From Turbatrix aceti (lineage: Eukaryota > Nematoda > Chromadorea > Rhabditida > Panagrolaimidae): a stretch of 64,000 bases of DNA. A program made the position numbers and the translations under genes. The stretch is taken from positions 3,295,246 through 3,359,245 of the forward strand of contig OZ017770.1 of NCBI GenBank assembly GCA_963969345.1, given 5' to 3'. Below the pieces are notes generated by a model. That model worked only from the letters and a program-made list of their open reading frames with translations, searched no databases and was not told the DNA's origin. Positions 1-12,592 of this stretch are shown here, piece after piece (position 1 is the stretch's first letter; each line of letters opens with the position of its first letter).

Positions 1-1682
1 TGTTGAAAAAAATATTTTTGAATTCCTCGGAAATAGGCAATCATAATGATGGGTCATTTGACAATCAAAAATCAAAAATGAACAAATTTGAATTTTTGAT
101 TTTAAAAAAAATAATTTTTGCTAGATACTGGGGTAGGGGCAAATGTGATATCAATAGCATTGACATTTTTTGCTGCGTATGAAAAACATTTTTTCAACAT
201 TTTAAAAATTAATTTGAATAATTCAATTTTTTGATCTCTCAGAAAATGAAATCCATGGTGAGTGGGCGGAACAGACAGCGGGTGCAGAGACGGACGGCGC
301 ACATGCCATCAGTCGAGAGAACCGCAACGGCGGTGACAGTGGGCGATTGGGTGATGGCGAAAGATGGCAAAACAAGAGATTGTTGTTATTAATTTTGATG
401 ATTTATGTATCACATAATTTTATGATTTTTGTTAAATTGCTATTTTTCCTGGGCCCCAGTGTTAGTGTTAGTACATATTCTTTGAATATTTTTTTGTGTT
501 TGGTGTTATGCTTTGAAACGGGTCAATAAGCGATTGCAGCGGGCGAGGATTTATTAGGCGATGGCGAAAGATGCGCGATATTGAAAAGCAACATTATTAC
601 TTATGTTTTACAAAAGCGTCAAACAAATTACATGGGGCCCCAAAGGGGCCCCCATTGTATTTATGTATTCCAATATTTTTAAAGCGGGTCAAAAAACGAT
701 TATCTGATTTTGATAATATGCAAATTATCGGTTATTCTAAAAGATAATAACAAAAAATAATTATTTTCTATCGGTAAAATTATGATCGGCAAAAGATAAA
801 CGAAAAACGGGCAAAAAGAAAATAAACAACAAAACGATAAACGATCCTTTTCGATTTTACGATCCTTCTGATCCTTCCTTGATACCTTTACCTTGCCTTC
901 CCCTTCCTTCCTTTTCCCTTCCTGGGGCCCCCGTAGGGGGCCCCCCCTTTAGCCTTGTTACGATTTTAAAAAGGAAAAAGAACACATCATCGACCAATTC
1001 TTTTTTTTAAAGTTCACAGCTTTCACCTTTTTTAAACGCGATTCCGTTTTTTGACCTTTCTTGTTTCTGACCGTTCAGTCCGGTCCTTATTTTGTTGCAC
1101 GATTTGTATGACTGACCGTTCGCTTAGTTTTGATCGTAACCATAATTTTTTTTGTGCTTCATCCAGAAGTTTTAGCACGTCCAAATTTTTTCATTTATAT
1201 TACTTTTTACATATTTTTCTAAATTTTTGTACCTTCGTTGTCTTTTTGGGTTAATTATTAGCATGGGCTTACGACCACTTCAATCCATCGCATTAGTCCG
1301 GTGCATTAGGCTGTTGTTTGTCCTAAACGAGAAACGTCTTCTTCGTTTGTTGTCGACCCTCGCAGGTCAAAGCTGACCGGCTTTTGCTGGAGCACGGTAG
1401 CATTAATCGCGCAGCGGACAGACTGTGCTAGCCGGCGGTTATCTCGTGCACGTCTCTGTCTTGTTTGCTTGGAATGCCGCTACTCTTTTTTGCGCACTTG
1501 TCCTCAATGGAGGATTGTTGCTTTTGCGTTCAACTGGAGGGTCAGTGCGTGTCTCCTACTCTTGCCTCAAAGGAGATCTAAGTTTTCGATGGTCTCCCGC
1601 GTTGTTTTCAACAATTGTTTGGATGCATACTACACCCCTCTTTTCGTGAAAGAATTTTTTAATTCTTGCTTAACCCTTTGTA
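1..1682. other. Non-coding 5' flank, AT-rich with GGGGCCCC palindromes
   Basis: I see no convincing gene here. The sequence is AT-rich with poly-A/T tracts, a pyrimidine-rich stretch at about 840-925, and several GC palindromes of the GGGGCCCC type at about 449-457, 633-652 and 923-947. The last few hundred bases are probably the promoter and outron of the Mesh-like gene. The short open frames overlap one another in different frames and have no splice logic. Confidence 0.6.
341..703. repeat. Two degenerate tandem copies of a ~160-200 bp unit
   Basis: A unit starting GGGCGATTGGGTGATGGCG at 341 recurs diverged at 540 (shared GGCGATGGCGAAAGATG core). Each copy carries a GGGGCCCC-type palindrome in its middle and ends in a CGGGTCAAnAAnCGATT motif (about 519-535 and 684-700). 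This suggests an old tandem duplication or two copies of a small repeat element. The family is unknown. Confidence 0.4.
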
Positions 1683-1688
1683 TTCAGA
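1683..1688 (+). other. Candidate trans-splice acceptor for the Mesh-like gene
   Basis: An ATTCAG preceded by a pyrimidine-rich stretch lies 54 bp before the chosen ATG at 1743, with no upstream coding exon it could join. This is the arrangement expected for addition of a spliced leader in nematodes. Confidence 0.4.
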
Positions 1689-1742
1689 GCCAACGAACTC
1701 CGTCTCCCAGACTCCCTCCTCCTCTTCTCCATCTCAGGAAGC

Positions 1743-4700
1743 ATGCGGCGTTCGCGGCATGCGGCGCCGCCCGTCGACGAAAGCCCCCTCGATTCATCAC
1801 CGTCCCCTTCAACTCCCTCCCCTCAACGATTGATTTCACGATATCCGACTATCAGTTTCTCTATTGTTTTAATTGTATCATGTAGCTTCGCAATTCTCTC
1901 ACAAACGGGTTTCGTCAGTGCTCAAATCCTTCCTGGTCAAGGAGGACTTCCACTTCCAAACAACATCTTGGGAGGCCAAGGTTTCATTGGACCTCAAAAC
2001 CTTCAGCCTGGTCAAGAATCAGGTGTTCTTTTTACTGGTACCGGCAACAATCCATACTATGGAGGTGAGTAAGGTGTTTCTTACCCAAGAATGTTTACAC
2101 ATTTGTTTCAGTAAACTTGGTGCCCTTTGGTCCTGAAAACGGAGACTTGGAAGTCGCGCCCGGCTTTCTTACTTCCGGTCAAACCATTGACCTGTACATG
2201 TTCTTCCCGTACTTCGGAGGCTGGTACAATTACACCACCATCTCCGTAAATGGATACATGGCTTTCGCAACCGTGCTCGATCAAGGCCCGACCATCAACG
2301 TTGGTCCGCTCCAGACTGACTGGCCCAGAGTACAGGACCCTGCTATGATCGGTCCTTATCTCTGCAAACAACAGATCACACAGGATGCCATTCCGGGTCT
2401 TCGTGCTGGTGTGTTTTTCAGACTTGTCCTTCGACAGTCTCTGTTCGGTCGAGGAAACATGGGCAACCTCAACATGGAAGGCTCCATCCAGCCGTCAGGA
2501 TTCTTTGGTCAAGCCGCGTCTGATGCTTGTCCTGGTACTCCTGGAAGCTATGTGCGTTGCGATTCAAACAGCGACTATTTCCTCGAAGAGATGATGCGAT
2601 GGCTGCAAGAAGGCGTAGCTGGTGCCAATCAGTTCAAGGCCGACGGCGCTGTTGTTGTCACCTGGTACAACACCGGATCCGCTGTGTCCGGTCGCTCTGA
2701 TCTTGACAGTGGTCAATTGGCTACCTACCAAGTCATCTGGCTTGCCGATGTTACTGCCCGTCTCAGTTATGTCATTATCAACTACGACAAGCTTGGTTTC
2801 GATGCCGCCGATTTCCGTCAGAATTCTCGTTCAGGTCGTTGTCGCGTAAGTTTCTTGTTGTTTTACCCCCCCCCCCCTTTTTGTGCATTGTTGTATGCTT
2901 TTGTCTCTAGGCTGTCTTCAACGGCGGTAACCATACCGGTCTCGTTGACGTTGATCCTACCCAGATGTTCAAGAACACGCCTAAGGTTTTGGCACATCGT
3001 TCTGGTGTGCCCAGCATGGTGCGCGGTCGATACATGTTCCGTGTTGACGATGTTGTCCGACCCGCTGGCTGCTCCAACAAGACGGGTGGAACATGTAAGT
3101 TTATACGCCAGCGCCGCTTTGACATTTCACCATCCACATTTTTAGTCCCAATGCTCATTAATCCAAACATTGTTAACATGCTTGGGGAATTGTCTATTGA
3201 CATCAATGCACTCTGCCTCGATCGTACACGTACTTACATTCTCATGATTGAACAACGTCAAACAGCTACCTGTGTCGTGCTTAATCCATCTATTGCACGC
3301 TGCTATTTGCCAAGAATTTATGATTGGGGCACAAAAACGCTCTACTTCCAACCGGAGGGTGGTTTGGGTAACGATGACAAGGCTTATGTTGGCTATGTTT
3401 ATTTTGTACCTCCAACACTCGATCCATATCGCCTGGATATCGGTTTTCTCTATAATTGGTACAAGAATCCTCTCCCCTCAGCGGTGAGTCATAGGTCGCA
3501 GTTGAATGACTGTGCATTCTTTTTATTTTCAGGTCATGCCTCTTTCTTGGTACCCGAGGAATTTTACAAATCCTGACATCAATCCCGGAGACATCAACAT
3601 GCGTCTCTACGACGATTCGTTGTACAGTGTCCAACTCGGTCTATACGTTGTTGGTTACACCGAAGCAAAGGATAAGAACCTCAAGAAGTTCCGTCCCACC
3701 TACCGCGTCCTCTGCCGCATGGCCACTTATGGAAACCGTAATCAGCCTGAATTCCGATTCATCCCGCAAGAAGAAAGGATCAATTTATATCAAGTCGAGC
3801 AATGGTATCTCACGGATTGGGAACGAATGCATACGCTTTACACGTATCGGTTTGGCTTCTTCAAACTCGCGCCTATACGCGGTAACGATCTTCCAAACGA
3901 GCCGCCCAGGCTGCTCTCCGGTCTTGTATCTGCGCCTGTGTCATTACATTTCCTCTGGACCAGTGACAATCCCGAGTTCTTGTCTACGACCTTCTCTGAG
4001 CAGGAAAGAGAATCCCGGGCTGAATTTGTCGTCAAAAAGGCTACTGCCATGTGCCACGATTGGTACGACGAAGATGGTGCGCTCTACAACTTCATTCGCG
4101 ATACCGAAAACAACGCTTCCTGTCCCTGCATTGAAACTCAAGCCAGACTGGACGTCGGCAGGTTTATGCCTCATCCTCGCTGCTCTCAACAGTTCCGTGA
4201 TATCACATGTCCTGAACTCATTGGTGCGGAGAATTGCTACATGTCTGCGCAAAACGTCTATGGCTCGTATGCCGGCCGCGAACGTGATCGTCTGCATCTC
4301 GAAGGCAACCGTCGTTTCCCCACTCATTACGGACAAGTTTGTTGTTACAGTAAAGAAGGCTTCTTACAACAAACATCGTATCAACCAGTCGTCAGAGTCA
4401 TCGAAAACATGTTCTACAATCCAGGATTTCCGATGCGGGCGTATGAATTTGGATCCAGTCCTTACCTAGGTCAATTCGAAGTGCCTGGCCTCTCCGCCTT
4501 CCATCACGACTACATGCCGTACTACCTGTGCTGCAAGTTTGCAAAGTTCAGATGTCAAATGTTCTACTGGCGACGACCTAGCAGCAGTTGTCAACAGTAC
4601 CAACCTCCAGCTGTTGGCTACGGTATCGGCGGTGGTACTTTTGCTACCATTGACAACATGAAATTCATCTTCAACGAACCCGGAGTTTTCTGGCTGCTCT

Positions 4701-6569
4701 ATATTCCACAGACCGTCAACAATCCAGAAGTGCGTATCCAAACCCGTCTTGAAAGATATCCCAACAGAAAGGTCGACTTCAGTTTGCTGGGTCATTACAT
4801 GTCGCAAGCCGATCTTGTGCAACCGACAAACGTTACCGTCATGACTGGCTACGCGATGGAAGCTACCGGTACAGATCGCGTCGTTGTCACTGCCCGTGGT
4901 GATACTCGTCGTTTCCGGTACCGAACAAACATTATCGTTGGTAACCTCCTGCGCTACTTCGATACTATTCGTCTGCAACGCTTCACCGGTGTCCTAATCT
5001 ACGTTAATAACGTTCAGCGAGGACAGCCTGAAATTTATGTTGTGCTTGAAGAAGCAGAAGTTGGTGCCTACATTCGTGAATCCTATGCGCTGGATATCGA
5101 TCGTTTGTCCATGTTCCAAGAAAGTATGGGTATGCTCGACATCACGCTCAGTGTTTCGCCTTTCTACGGCGTTCGTCCTGATGGTGACAACGTGCGCGAT
5201 GCGGCTTACCGTATTCGCTACCACCTTCCTCGTGTATCTGGTCTCCTGCGGCCATTCCCGGATCAGACTCAGGGAGCTCTCTACATGAGCTTGACCCTCA
5301 ACGACGTGAACAATGAAGCCATTCGCGAGCAAATCATTGTCAACTGTATGCTTCAAGCCTTTTTTTATTCAATCTATAATTCTCATTTTCAGACATCATC
5401 CAAGGCACAGGCGAATCTGGCAGCAGAACCACTCTTGGCAACCTTAACACCGAAATTCCTCAGGACAACATGTTTGTGACCAGCAAGGATAGCGACAAGG
5501 CGTTCGAGGTCTTCCCCGAAGTGGCGATGAAGTCCCAGCCGATCTACGTCGCTGCTCCCAAGTTTGAAACCGGTGTCTACCGCTTTGATGCCAAGACTGG
5601 AAACGATTTGATTCAACTTCTCCAAACCTGCCGTGATTTGCAACAGAATCCTAACCGTAAGTTATTTCGGGTGCCATGCATAGAATCGGAACATTGCATT
5701 TATAGTCGGACTGCAACCGTTCCAAAGCCAGCTGACACTGCAAGTGGGTCGTGAAATCTGTCCAGACAACCCGGCTCTCATTATCTCCGAGTGCGGTGAT
5801 AATGTGCCATGCCTCAACGATTATACCATGTTCAACTCCGAGGTTCTTGGTATGCAGGCCATGGATGCATGGAACACGTACACCGTGGATCGCGTGCAGG
5901 AAATGAGACAGTGTATGTTTAAATTTGGCTTTGACAACAGAGGGTGTAAAATATTATTTCAGTCAACAGCTGCGGTATGATCAACATCGAGTACCCTGAA
6001 TACATGTCCAAGACTCCAGCGTTTGGTTCCGGCTACCTTCAGGGCGATATCGTGCGCTTCAATTGCTTCCAAACTCATTGGATTCATGGAACCTACGAAT
6101 ACCGTTGCCAGATCAAGGTCGACTACAACGATCCTTCTCGCTACCGCTTTGAATGGAACCACGGCAATCAGCCATGGTGCCGAGCACGTGAAATCGAAAA
6201 CTTCCTCACCTGGCTTACGATCATCTTCAGTATCGCAGGCATCATTCTTGCGATATGTCTTGTGTTCCTCACTTGCTGGTGCATCAAGAGGAAGCGACTC
6301 GCTGGTTTCAGGGACCAGTCTGATTTCAATCCCGTCCGCATGGATTCGGGAGAACTTGGTGGTCAAGTTAATGATGTAAGTTGCATTTCTGTATTTACAG
6401 TTATTAACTGTCGTTATTGTTTCAGGCCTTTGAAGCCGATCGCCTAAGGCAACAGCCATTTTCACAGTCTTCAAGAACTTCATCACCGGCACCTGAGCTC
6501 CGTAACAGAGGTCCTCAAGTGGCGGCCACTAATAATTCGTCTTTCATCGGTCTAAACACAAGCGTTTAA
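1743..6569 (+). CDS. Mesh/SUSD2-like NIDO-AMOP-VWD-sushi transmembrane protein
   Basis: Nine exons (1743-2064, 2112-2845, 2911-3094, 3146-3483, 3533-5345, 5393-5656, 5706-5912, 5963-6375, 6426-6569) join to 1472 codons with all phases matching. Domain order: an N-terminal hydrophobic segment (about residues 34-60), a NIDO-type region (about 120-400), a cysteine-rich AMOP domain (about 690-850, with CHDWYDEDG and CPC motifs), a VWD-type domain (about 885-1140, GGGTFATIDNMKFIFNEPG start), a sushi/CCP module (about 1290-1360), one membrane helix (about 1365-1392) followed by KRKRL, and a short serine-rich tail. This is the architecture of insect Mesh, a smooth septate junction component, and of vertebrate SUSD2; nematodes have one homologue type. 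By inference it acts at the apical or junctional surface of epithelia such as gut. The start was chosen because a trans-splice-like acceptor lies 54 bp upstream. Confidence 0.9.
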
Positions 6570-6694
6570 AAAACAATCTCCTGCTTCTTGCTTCTTTGTT
6601 GATTTGAAATACTTATCGCAAGAGCAGCCGGATACCCGACCCAGACAGGCTATGAAAATCAATGATCACTTCTTTCTCATTCATCCTCACGCAA

Positions 6695-6700
6695 AATAAA
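6695..6700 (+). terminator. Polyadenylation signal of the Mesh-like gene
   Basis: AATAAA lies 126 bp after the stop codon of the Mesh-like gene. A second AATAAA follows at about 6752, so either could be used. Confidence 0.5.
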
Positions 6701-6757
6701 TATAAACCCTTGATAAGATTAAATATTTAATTTGTTCAATTATTTAAGTTTAATAAA

Positions 6758-7700
6758 ACGCGTACAATAATTGCTTGCTTCCGACGAAAAATCAATTCCC
6801 AGACATCAATGTTTAAAGAAAGTATTTCAGACATGCACAACAACAAAACAAAACAAAATAAATTTGCTCGCGTCGTGCAGGTGTGATAAACAAGTATAAC
6901 TGTTTTTCTGGAGAGGTTTCTAGGCTGTATCTGTATGATACAGCGCCTTCTTTTTGAAAATGCGTTTTTTGTTGCAATAACGATTGGTTACTATTCCCTG
7001 ACAATCTCATAGAAAACAGTTGTTAAAAAAAAGCTGTCTCGATCGTAAGAATTTTTCTGTCTAAACTTCGCGTTAACGAGCATTTTTAATTCCGCCTAAC
7101 CACGTAATTTTTCATTGTTTCAGTATTGCGTGAACCCATGACGTTTTTCACCTTTTAAATTAATCAGTATAGCCAAAAAATACTAATACAAATTAAGTTA
7201 AACCTCATTCTAACTGAAAAACGCAGCGTTAAGTTTGCGGTTTAGTGCATTAAAAATAAAAATCGAGAGTCCAACGTTGAATATGGACGAACAATTTAGC
7301 GGTTACTTCTTCAACAACTAACAACAAGAACAACCACAAGGTTATTGACATGCACAAAACAGTCTTGTTGATCGAGACTGTGTTTCTGTCTCGGTTTATC
7401 GTGGCTCTTGCCAAGGACTTTGCCTTGGCTTGAAAGCGAAGATAGCGGCATAATCCTGCAGCGAACAAGGACGATGTCAAGGTTTGCTGCTATGTGAAGC
7501 GCAAACCGATCGCGTTCACTTACTTTTTGCCAGCCGGTCTTTGTTTTTTTTTCTCTCCCATAAAGCGGAGGAACCACCGGGTGTTGTCTTTTAATGACTT
7601 CGGTCCACGCAAATGCTCTCAGGGTTAACAGTTGTCGAGAACTTATGCACGTTTTCATTCATTTGTTTGCATGCGCCTCCGTGATTAGAGCATATACGTA
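6758..7700. other. Intergenic, promoter region of the lyase-like gene
   Basis: AT-rich spacer with no recognisable gene. Overlapping minus-strand open frames at 7250-7658 lack splice signals and family resemblance. It should hold the promoter and outron of the downstream lyase-like gene. Confidence 0.5.
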
Positions 7701-7706
7701 TTTTAG
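7701..7706 (+). other. Candidate trans-splice acceptor for the lyase-like gene
   Basis: TTTTAG six bases before the ATG at 7713, with no upstream exon, fits a spliced-leader acceptor and supports this start codon. Confidence 0.45.
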
Positions 7707-7712
7707 TTCGGC

Positions 7713-9777
7713 ATGGATCTTGACGGCTCGCCATACCGGATAATTGGACACATTATCGATAATTGGCGCGTGTACCTGAATCACTCACTCGACCACCTCG
7801 AGCCCTGGCAGATTGTTCTCTACACTCTAAGTTGGGTTTTCTTTGTCCAGTGGCTTCGCAAGACCATTCGCTACGATGATGACTACAGCTTGGTAAAAAG
7901 CTTTAACTCACTTCTGCTCAACATCCCCGTGGTGCAAAAAAAGTATGACGAATACAAGGATGCCATGGTCAAAGAACTGGATGACAAAATGCTGAAGCAG
8001 GATACAGTCAAAGATTTTTACAAGTTTCTGCCTGATCGCGGTCTCTCTGTGCCGGATATTATAGCGGAGGCAACAGAGTACAAACTGATGAGCGATTTGT
8101 TGTTTGAAAGACGTCGGCTGAGTGGATCGAGTTTTATTGAAACCGATGAAAGCCACCTCGCCCTTCTTGTTGAGGTCTTCAAGCAATACTGCTTCTCAAA
8201 TGCATCTTATCCCGATATCTACCCCGGATGTCGTAAGATGGAAGCTGAAATTGTTCGCATTCTCTGTAGCTTGTATCATGGTGGTCAGAAATCGGGAGGC
8301 GCATTCACAACCAGCAGTACGGAGTCTATCTTGCTTGTATGCACTGGTTCGTTTTTATTACTTCTTAACGACTTACAAAAAAATTGTTATTGCCATGCTT
8401 TTGACTTTCAGCATACCGAAATAAAGCCTATAAATCAGGCATTCGACGACCGGAAATTATCGTCGGCGAAAATGTGAATATTGGCTTTTTGGAAGCCGAA
8501 AAGTTACTCGGAGTTACGATAATGAGAGTCCCATTAACTCCTGATAGGACTGTAGACATCGGAGCCATCAAACGTGCGATCTCGCGTGAAACATGTCTCA
8601 TCGTCGTCGGGGCACCTTCGCCTGTCTCGGGGACAGTCGACAACATCGAGGAAATTTCACAGGTTTTTTTATGGGTTAGAAGACTTTTTTGACGTTTTTG
8701 TGTTCAGCTGGCTTTGCACTACGAAGTGGCAGTACATGTGGATGCAAGTTACGGCGGTTTTTTGCTGCCCTTCATGGAGCAATGCGACTTCCCTTGTCCA
8801 CCGTTCGACTTCCGCGTACCTGGCGTGATGTCAATAACCGTGGACTTGGACAAGGCAAGCAATTAGTTCTTTTTTTAAATCTGACGACAACTATTTTACA
8901 GTATGCATATTGCCCTGTTGGCTCGTCTGCAGTGTTGTACAGGGACACAGACATTCTTGAGTACCAATGCTTCTCCCGTCTTGATTGGCTTGGAGGCATC
9001 TACGTGAATTCCACACTCACAGACAACAGATCGGGAGCACTCATTGCCCTGTCATGGGCTACCATTCTTTTCCATGGTCGACACGGGTACGTCGAAAGAA
9101 CGCAACAAATTCTAGACACTGCCCGGTACCTTGTCACAAAGTTAAAGAGCGATTTTGATGGCATGATCGAGGTATTGGGCGATCCCGTTGCGTCTGTCGT
9201 TGTCTTCTCGACGACCCCTAATTCTCATGTTGCCGCCCATTGGCTTGGAGAGGAGCTGAATGAACTCGGATGGAATCTGTCTCTCTTACAGAACCCTGAA
9301 TCGTAAGAGTGATGCTCACTCAGGTGTAAACATTGAACTATCAATTTCAGTTTGCGAATTTGTATCTCACTGAATCAGACAAAAGATGGCGTAATTGATG
9401 AGTTTCTGGACGACATTAACAAGTGCTGCTCAAAGATCATCAAAATCGCTAACAATGGAGACGCGACGCCTCGAGGCAAGACCGTCGGCGTCCATGGCCT
9501 GTCCTCACCGCTGACAGATTACGGTTTGAGTGAGCTCATTCCCAAGGCATATATCGACATGTATTACTCGACACCGGCACCCATTAACAGGCAAACGAGA
9601 ACACTCAGTATTGAAGGACGAAAAATCAGCCAGATAGTATCTCGTAAGTGTCATTGATTTCACGCGCATGTTCCTTTGACAAAAACAACTTTGAATTTAG
9701 GCCAACAGTCACGTCTCGGATCCATCTCTCTGTCGACGAACAATCTTGCGCCGCAGACCCTCTCTGAAGAAGACTAG
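7713..9777 (+). CDS. Sphingosine-1-phosphate lyase paralogue, active site altered
   Basis: Six exons (7713-8346, 8412-8662, 8708-8854, 8902-9302, 9351-9643, 9701-9777) give 600 residues; human SGPL1 has 568. The plan matches the family: an N-terminal membrane segment (about residues 29-47), then the group II PLP-dependent decarboxylase fold. Sphingosine-phosphate lyases cleave sphingosine 1-phosphate to a fatty aldehyde and phosphoethanolamine at the ER. Recognisable blocks are STESILLVCTAYR, HVDASYGGF and the Schiff-base lysine (K344) in VDLDKYAYCPVGSS. Several usual residues differ. The PLP-stacking histidine is Asn234. The THKYG block reads LDKYA. The lysine of the APKG block is Val. The TSGGTES block reads TSSTES. 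The K344 codon ends exon 3, and the next intron uses a GC donor (8855). The C terminus is extended by about 60 residues. It may be a modified or inactive paralogue; C. elegans also has several lyase genes. Confidence 0.9.
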
Positions 9778-10433
9778 TACATATTTGTAACAGATGTATT
9801 AATTGCTTTTTGCGTGTTCTTATTATTGCTTTTATCCGTATGGTAAATCGTGTCAATGATGCGCGCGTGAATATAGAGATCTGATCGCTTGTTCATGGCA
9901 GGGGAAAAAAGACGGCCTTGAAGGCATCCATGCTCTCGATTCATTGATTTGCATGCGGCAAAAAGGCAAACTAACTGCGCAGAAAAAGTCGCATGTTTTG
10001 TAACGGAGTGAAGTGCTGCGCGCACGTCTCCCTTTACCACAGGGCGATGGTGATGTGAAACAACTAGCCATGGTAGTGTGATTTCATGATTCCGGCAGGG
10101 AAGAGGCACATGCGCGGTGTAGTGTGCGCGCCTCGTAAAATTTCTGGTTTCTTGAGTGTGAGAGGACGGGCAAAAAGAATTGTGTCGATTTGGTGCGTAT
10201 CGTTCATTTTTTTCTTCTCCCTATTGTTTCAGCATTTTGCCGTCGTTCGTGAACAAACTTTCGCTTCTAACGCAAGGAGGAGTGCAGTACATACTTCAGG
10301 AGGCCCGCCTTGATCTTCCATTGTCATTGGGTGATACACTTGAGCTCTTTGCTTTTTTTCTGCAATGAATCAGTTGAATCGCTTTGGCTAAATTGTTCGT
10401 CGTCCATCATCATACCTGTCCTCCTCTCTTTTT
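9778..10433. other. Intergenic region before the BPI-like gene
   Basis: About 650 bp without a recognisable gene. It includes a G/C-richer stretch at 10020-10180. It presumably contains the 3' UTR of the lyase-like gene and the promoter of the BPI-like gene. Confidence 0.5.
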
Positions 10434-10443
10434 TTTCACGCAG
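10434..10443 (+). other. Candidate trans-splice acceptor for the BPI-like gene
   Basis: TTTCACGCAG after a long T-run lies 34 bp upstream of the ATG at 10478. That ATG begins a clean signal peptide, which supports it over earlier in-frame ATGs. Confidence 0.4.
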
Positions 10444-10477
10444 AAACAGAGCCTCTGGCAGATCCGGCTACGGGTAC

Positions 10478-12592
10478 ATGATGTTAATATTTATTCCTAC
10501 CTTGCTACTTCTGCTCACGGACAGGGCTTTGTCATCCGCAGACCTTGGCCTTAACATTGGATCACGGGCTGCAGGCAAGCTTGCAACACATTGCCTTCAC
10601 TACGCTCTTCGCCAGCCGAGACAGCTGCATCTCAATCTTCAAAGCTCAACAAACCCATGGTTTGATCGCATAGCTCATATTCAATCCCGTACCAAACTCT
10701 CCCTTACAAACTTTACTATCAACTTCCAAAATGATGCAGTGGAATTATCACTGTACGGTGTTACACTCAAATCTACGTCAAATATTAATGTTATTCCATT
10801 GCCATTTTTCCTAGGGGAAGACACGGCACACGTGTACGCAGAGGTCTGTTTTTGCAATACTTTGTTTGATTTTGTGTTGCTCCTAACCGTTTTCCTTGTT
10901 GTCAAGCTTCAATTTGAGCCAGCCGTGCTTGGACGCCTGAGTAACGTTGATTTTTTATTCTATTTTTTGCATTTTTGATTTTCTTTGATGATCCCGAATA
11001 ATCCAGCTATTCTAGATCCCTCATGCAAGATTGAAATTAGACTTTCGTGACGTCGATGTGAAACTCCAGGAATGCGTCCTTCAGACGAGTGCCTTGGAAG
11101 TCTCGCTCGATCGTGCATTTTTGCTCAATTTCTTCTTGAGGCCTCTGCATCACTTTCTGCCAAGTTCTCTGATCGAAGAGTCTCTGTGCTCTTCGATATC
11201 GGATCCCCTATTGATTCAGGAGAACCGCATTGCATTGTGGGTTTTCCTTACATTTTTACAGCCTGTATGGACGGAATCAACCTCTGCCGATTGTGGAGAC
11301 GTTCTGAAATTCATCAACTCTACGCTAACCCTCTTGTAGGGAGATTGGCCTAAGCAAGCTTGTGCCAGACAAATTTCAAGAATACCTCGTCTGGCCAAAC
11401 TCTACTCTCCTCGCTCAACTTGCGACCGCTGAGGCGCAGAATGATCTACTATCTCTTCGGGTTGCTGTTGATTGGGAAAATAATGCGGGTGTATCTACGA
11501 GTACCGAAGAAGCCATTACTGTTCTGGATCCAGCCACACAAATTGTCACTACTACAACAACGTCACCAGCTCCCATTCAGCCTCCTCCCCCAGCTTTCTT
11601 CTCTACGGGTCTGGTGACGACTGTCGAATCGGGTGGCATTGGTATCGCCGATAGCAGCCAGTCACAAATCTCCATCAATAATGATCCACCGGTTGATAGC
11701 GTTGCTCCAGCCTCAGCTCAAATCCTGCCGGCTCTCAGGGACATTCCGTTGGTCCAGACCAGCACGGTGGACATCGGAGCGGAGCGTATCACGGCTTGGA
11801 TTGAAGATGAGCTGCTCAACGACTTGTTTCAACAATTTCGATGGGATTTTGAATGGATGGCTGAGGAAATCCCTGTAGAGAGTCCAAAATTACCCGCTGC
11901 AACACGCGAATTTTTGTCTACGCTTTGTACAAACTGCTATTTTGCTCTCCGTGTTGCCGCCAACGGGCCTCCTCATGTCATGGCTGTAAACGAGAGCATT
12001 GTTCTCGAGAAGTAGGTTTACCGCAAAAAAGACAACATTAATCCCGGTTGTTACCTATTTTTTCAGAAGTGACAGTATTTTTCTAAAAGTGGTAAATCCA
12101 GTGCGGAATGTGACTTCTGTTTTTGTTTCTTTCTATTTGACACTTAATATTAAATTGCAACCAACCATAGACAGCGGTATTTTTAAAACTCAAGTAGATT
12201 TGCTAAACACGGATATCAAGATGGAACGGGGTGCTTTTCCGTCGTCATGGAATTTCTTTGTGCAAGACTTGGTTAAAGGTATGCGAGAGATTTCGCGCCG
12301 ATAAATTCCATTTCATCATTCATTCATTTTTACTCTTACAGGGATGATCATGGATGTGATATGGCCGGGATTGAAGAAAGAAATTGAAATCCTCAGCTAC
12401 AGCGATGGCGTCGAGATTCCATCAACGTGCGGCATCGAGCCTTCTTCCGCGCAACTTCATTTTGAAAACGAACGCTTCGGCGCATCCACAGCCCTTCAAC
12501 TAGACGACGTCTCGCTTGCTACATGTTTGCAGCAACTCAAAAGCAAACTTCCCGATCCATCGAGTTTACTCGTTATTAAGGAATCTAAATAA
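10478..12592 (+). CDS. BPI/LBP/CETP-family secreted lipid-binding protein
   Basis: Best model: exons 10478-10843, 10907-10945, 11016-11236, 11340-12011, 12067-12278 and 12342-12592, 586 residues. The protein starts with a signal peptide (MMLIFIPTLLLLLTDRALS) followed by DLGLNIGSRAAGKLATH, resembling the start of the BPI N-terminal domain. A block ending KLDFRDVDVKLQECVLQTSALEVSLD matches the N-barrel region that holds one of the family's disulphide cysteines, and exons 5-6 resemble the C-terminal barrel. The family forms two tubular barrels that bind lipids or lipopolysaccharide. A Thr/Pro/Gln-rich insert (about residues 280-350) separates the halves and is not typical of vertebrate BPI. The small exon 10907-10945 and the exon 3/4 junction (donor GTGGGT) are the weakest parts of the model. 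Assignment to the superfamily is likely but rests on hand alignment. Confidence 0.7.

Noticed and set aside
1469..1885. 138-codon frame overlapping the Mesh-like start
   Set aside because: It is out of phase with the nine-exon model that gives an uninterrupted Mesh-like protein.
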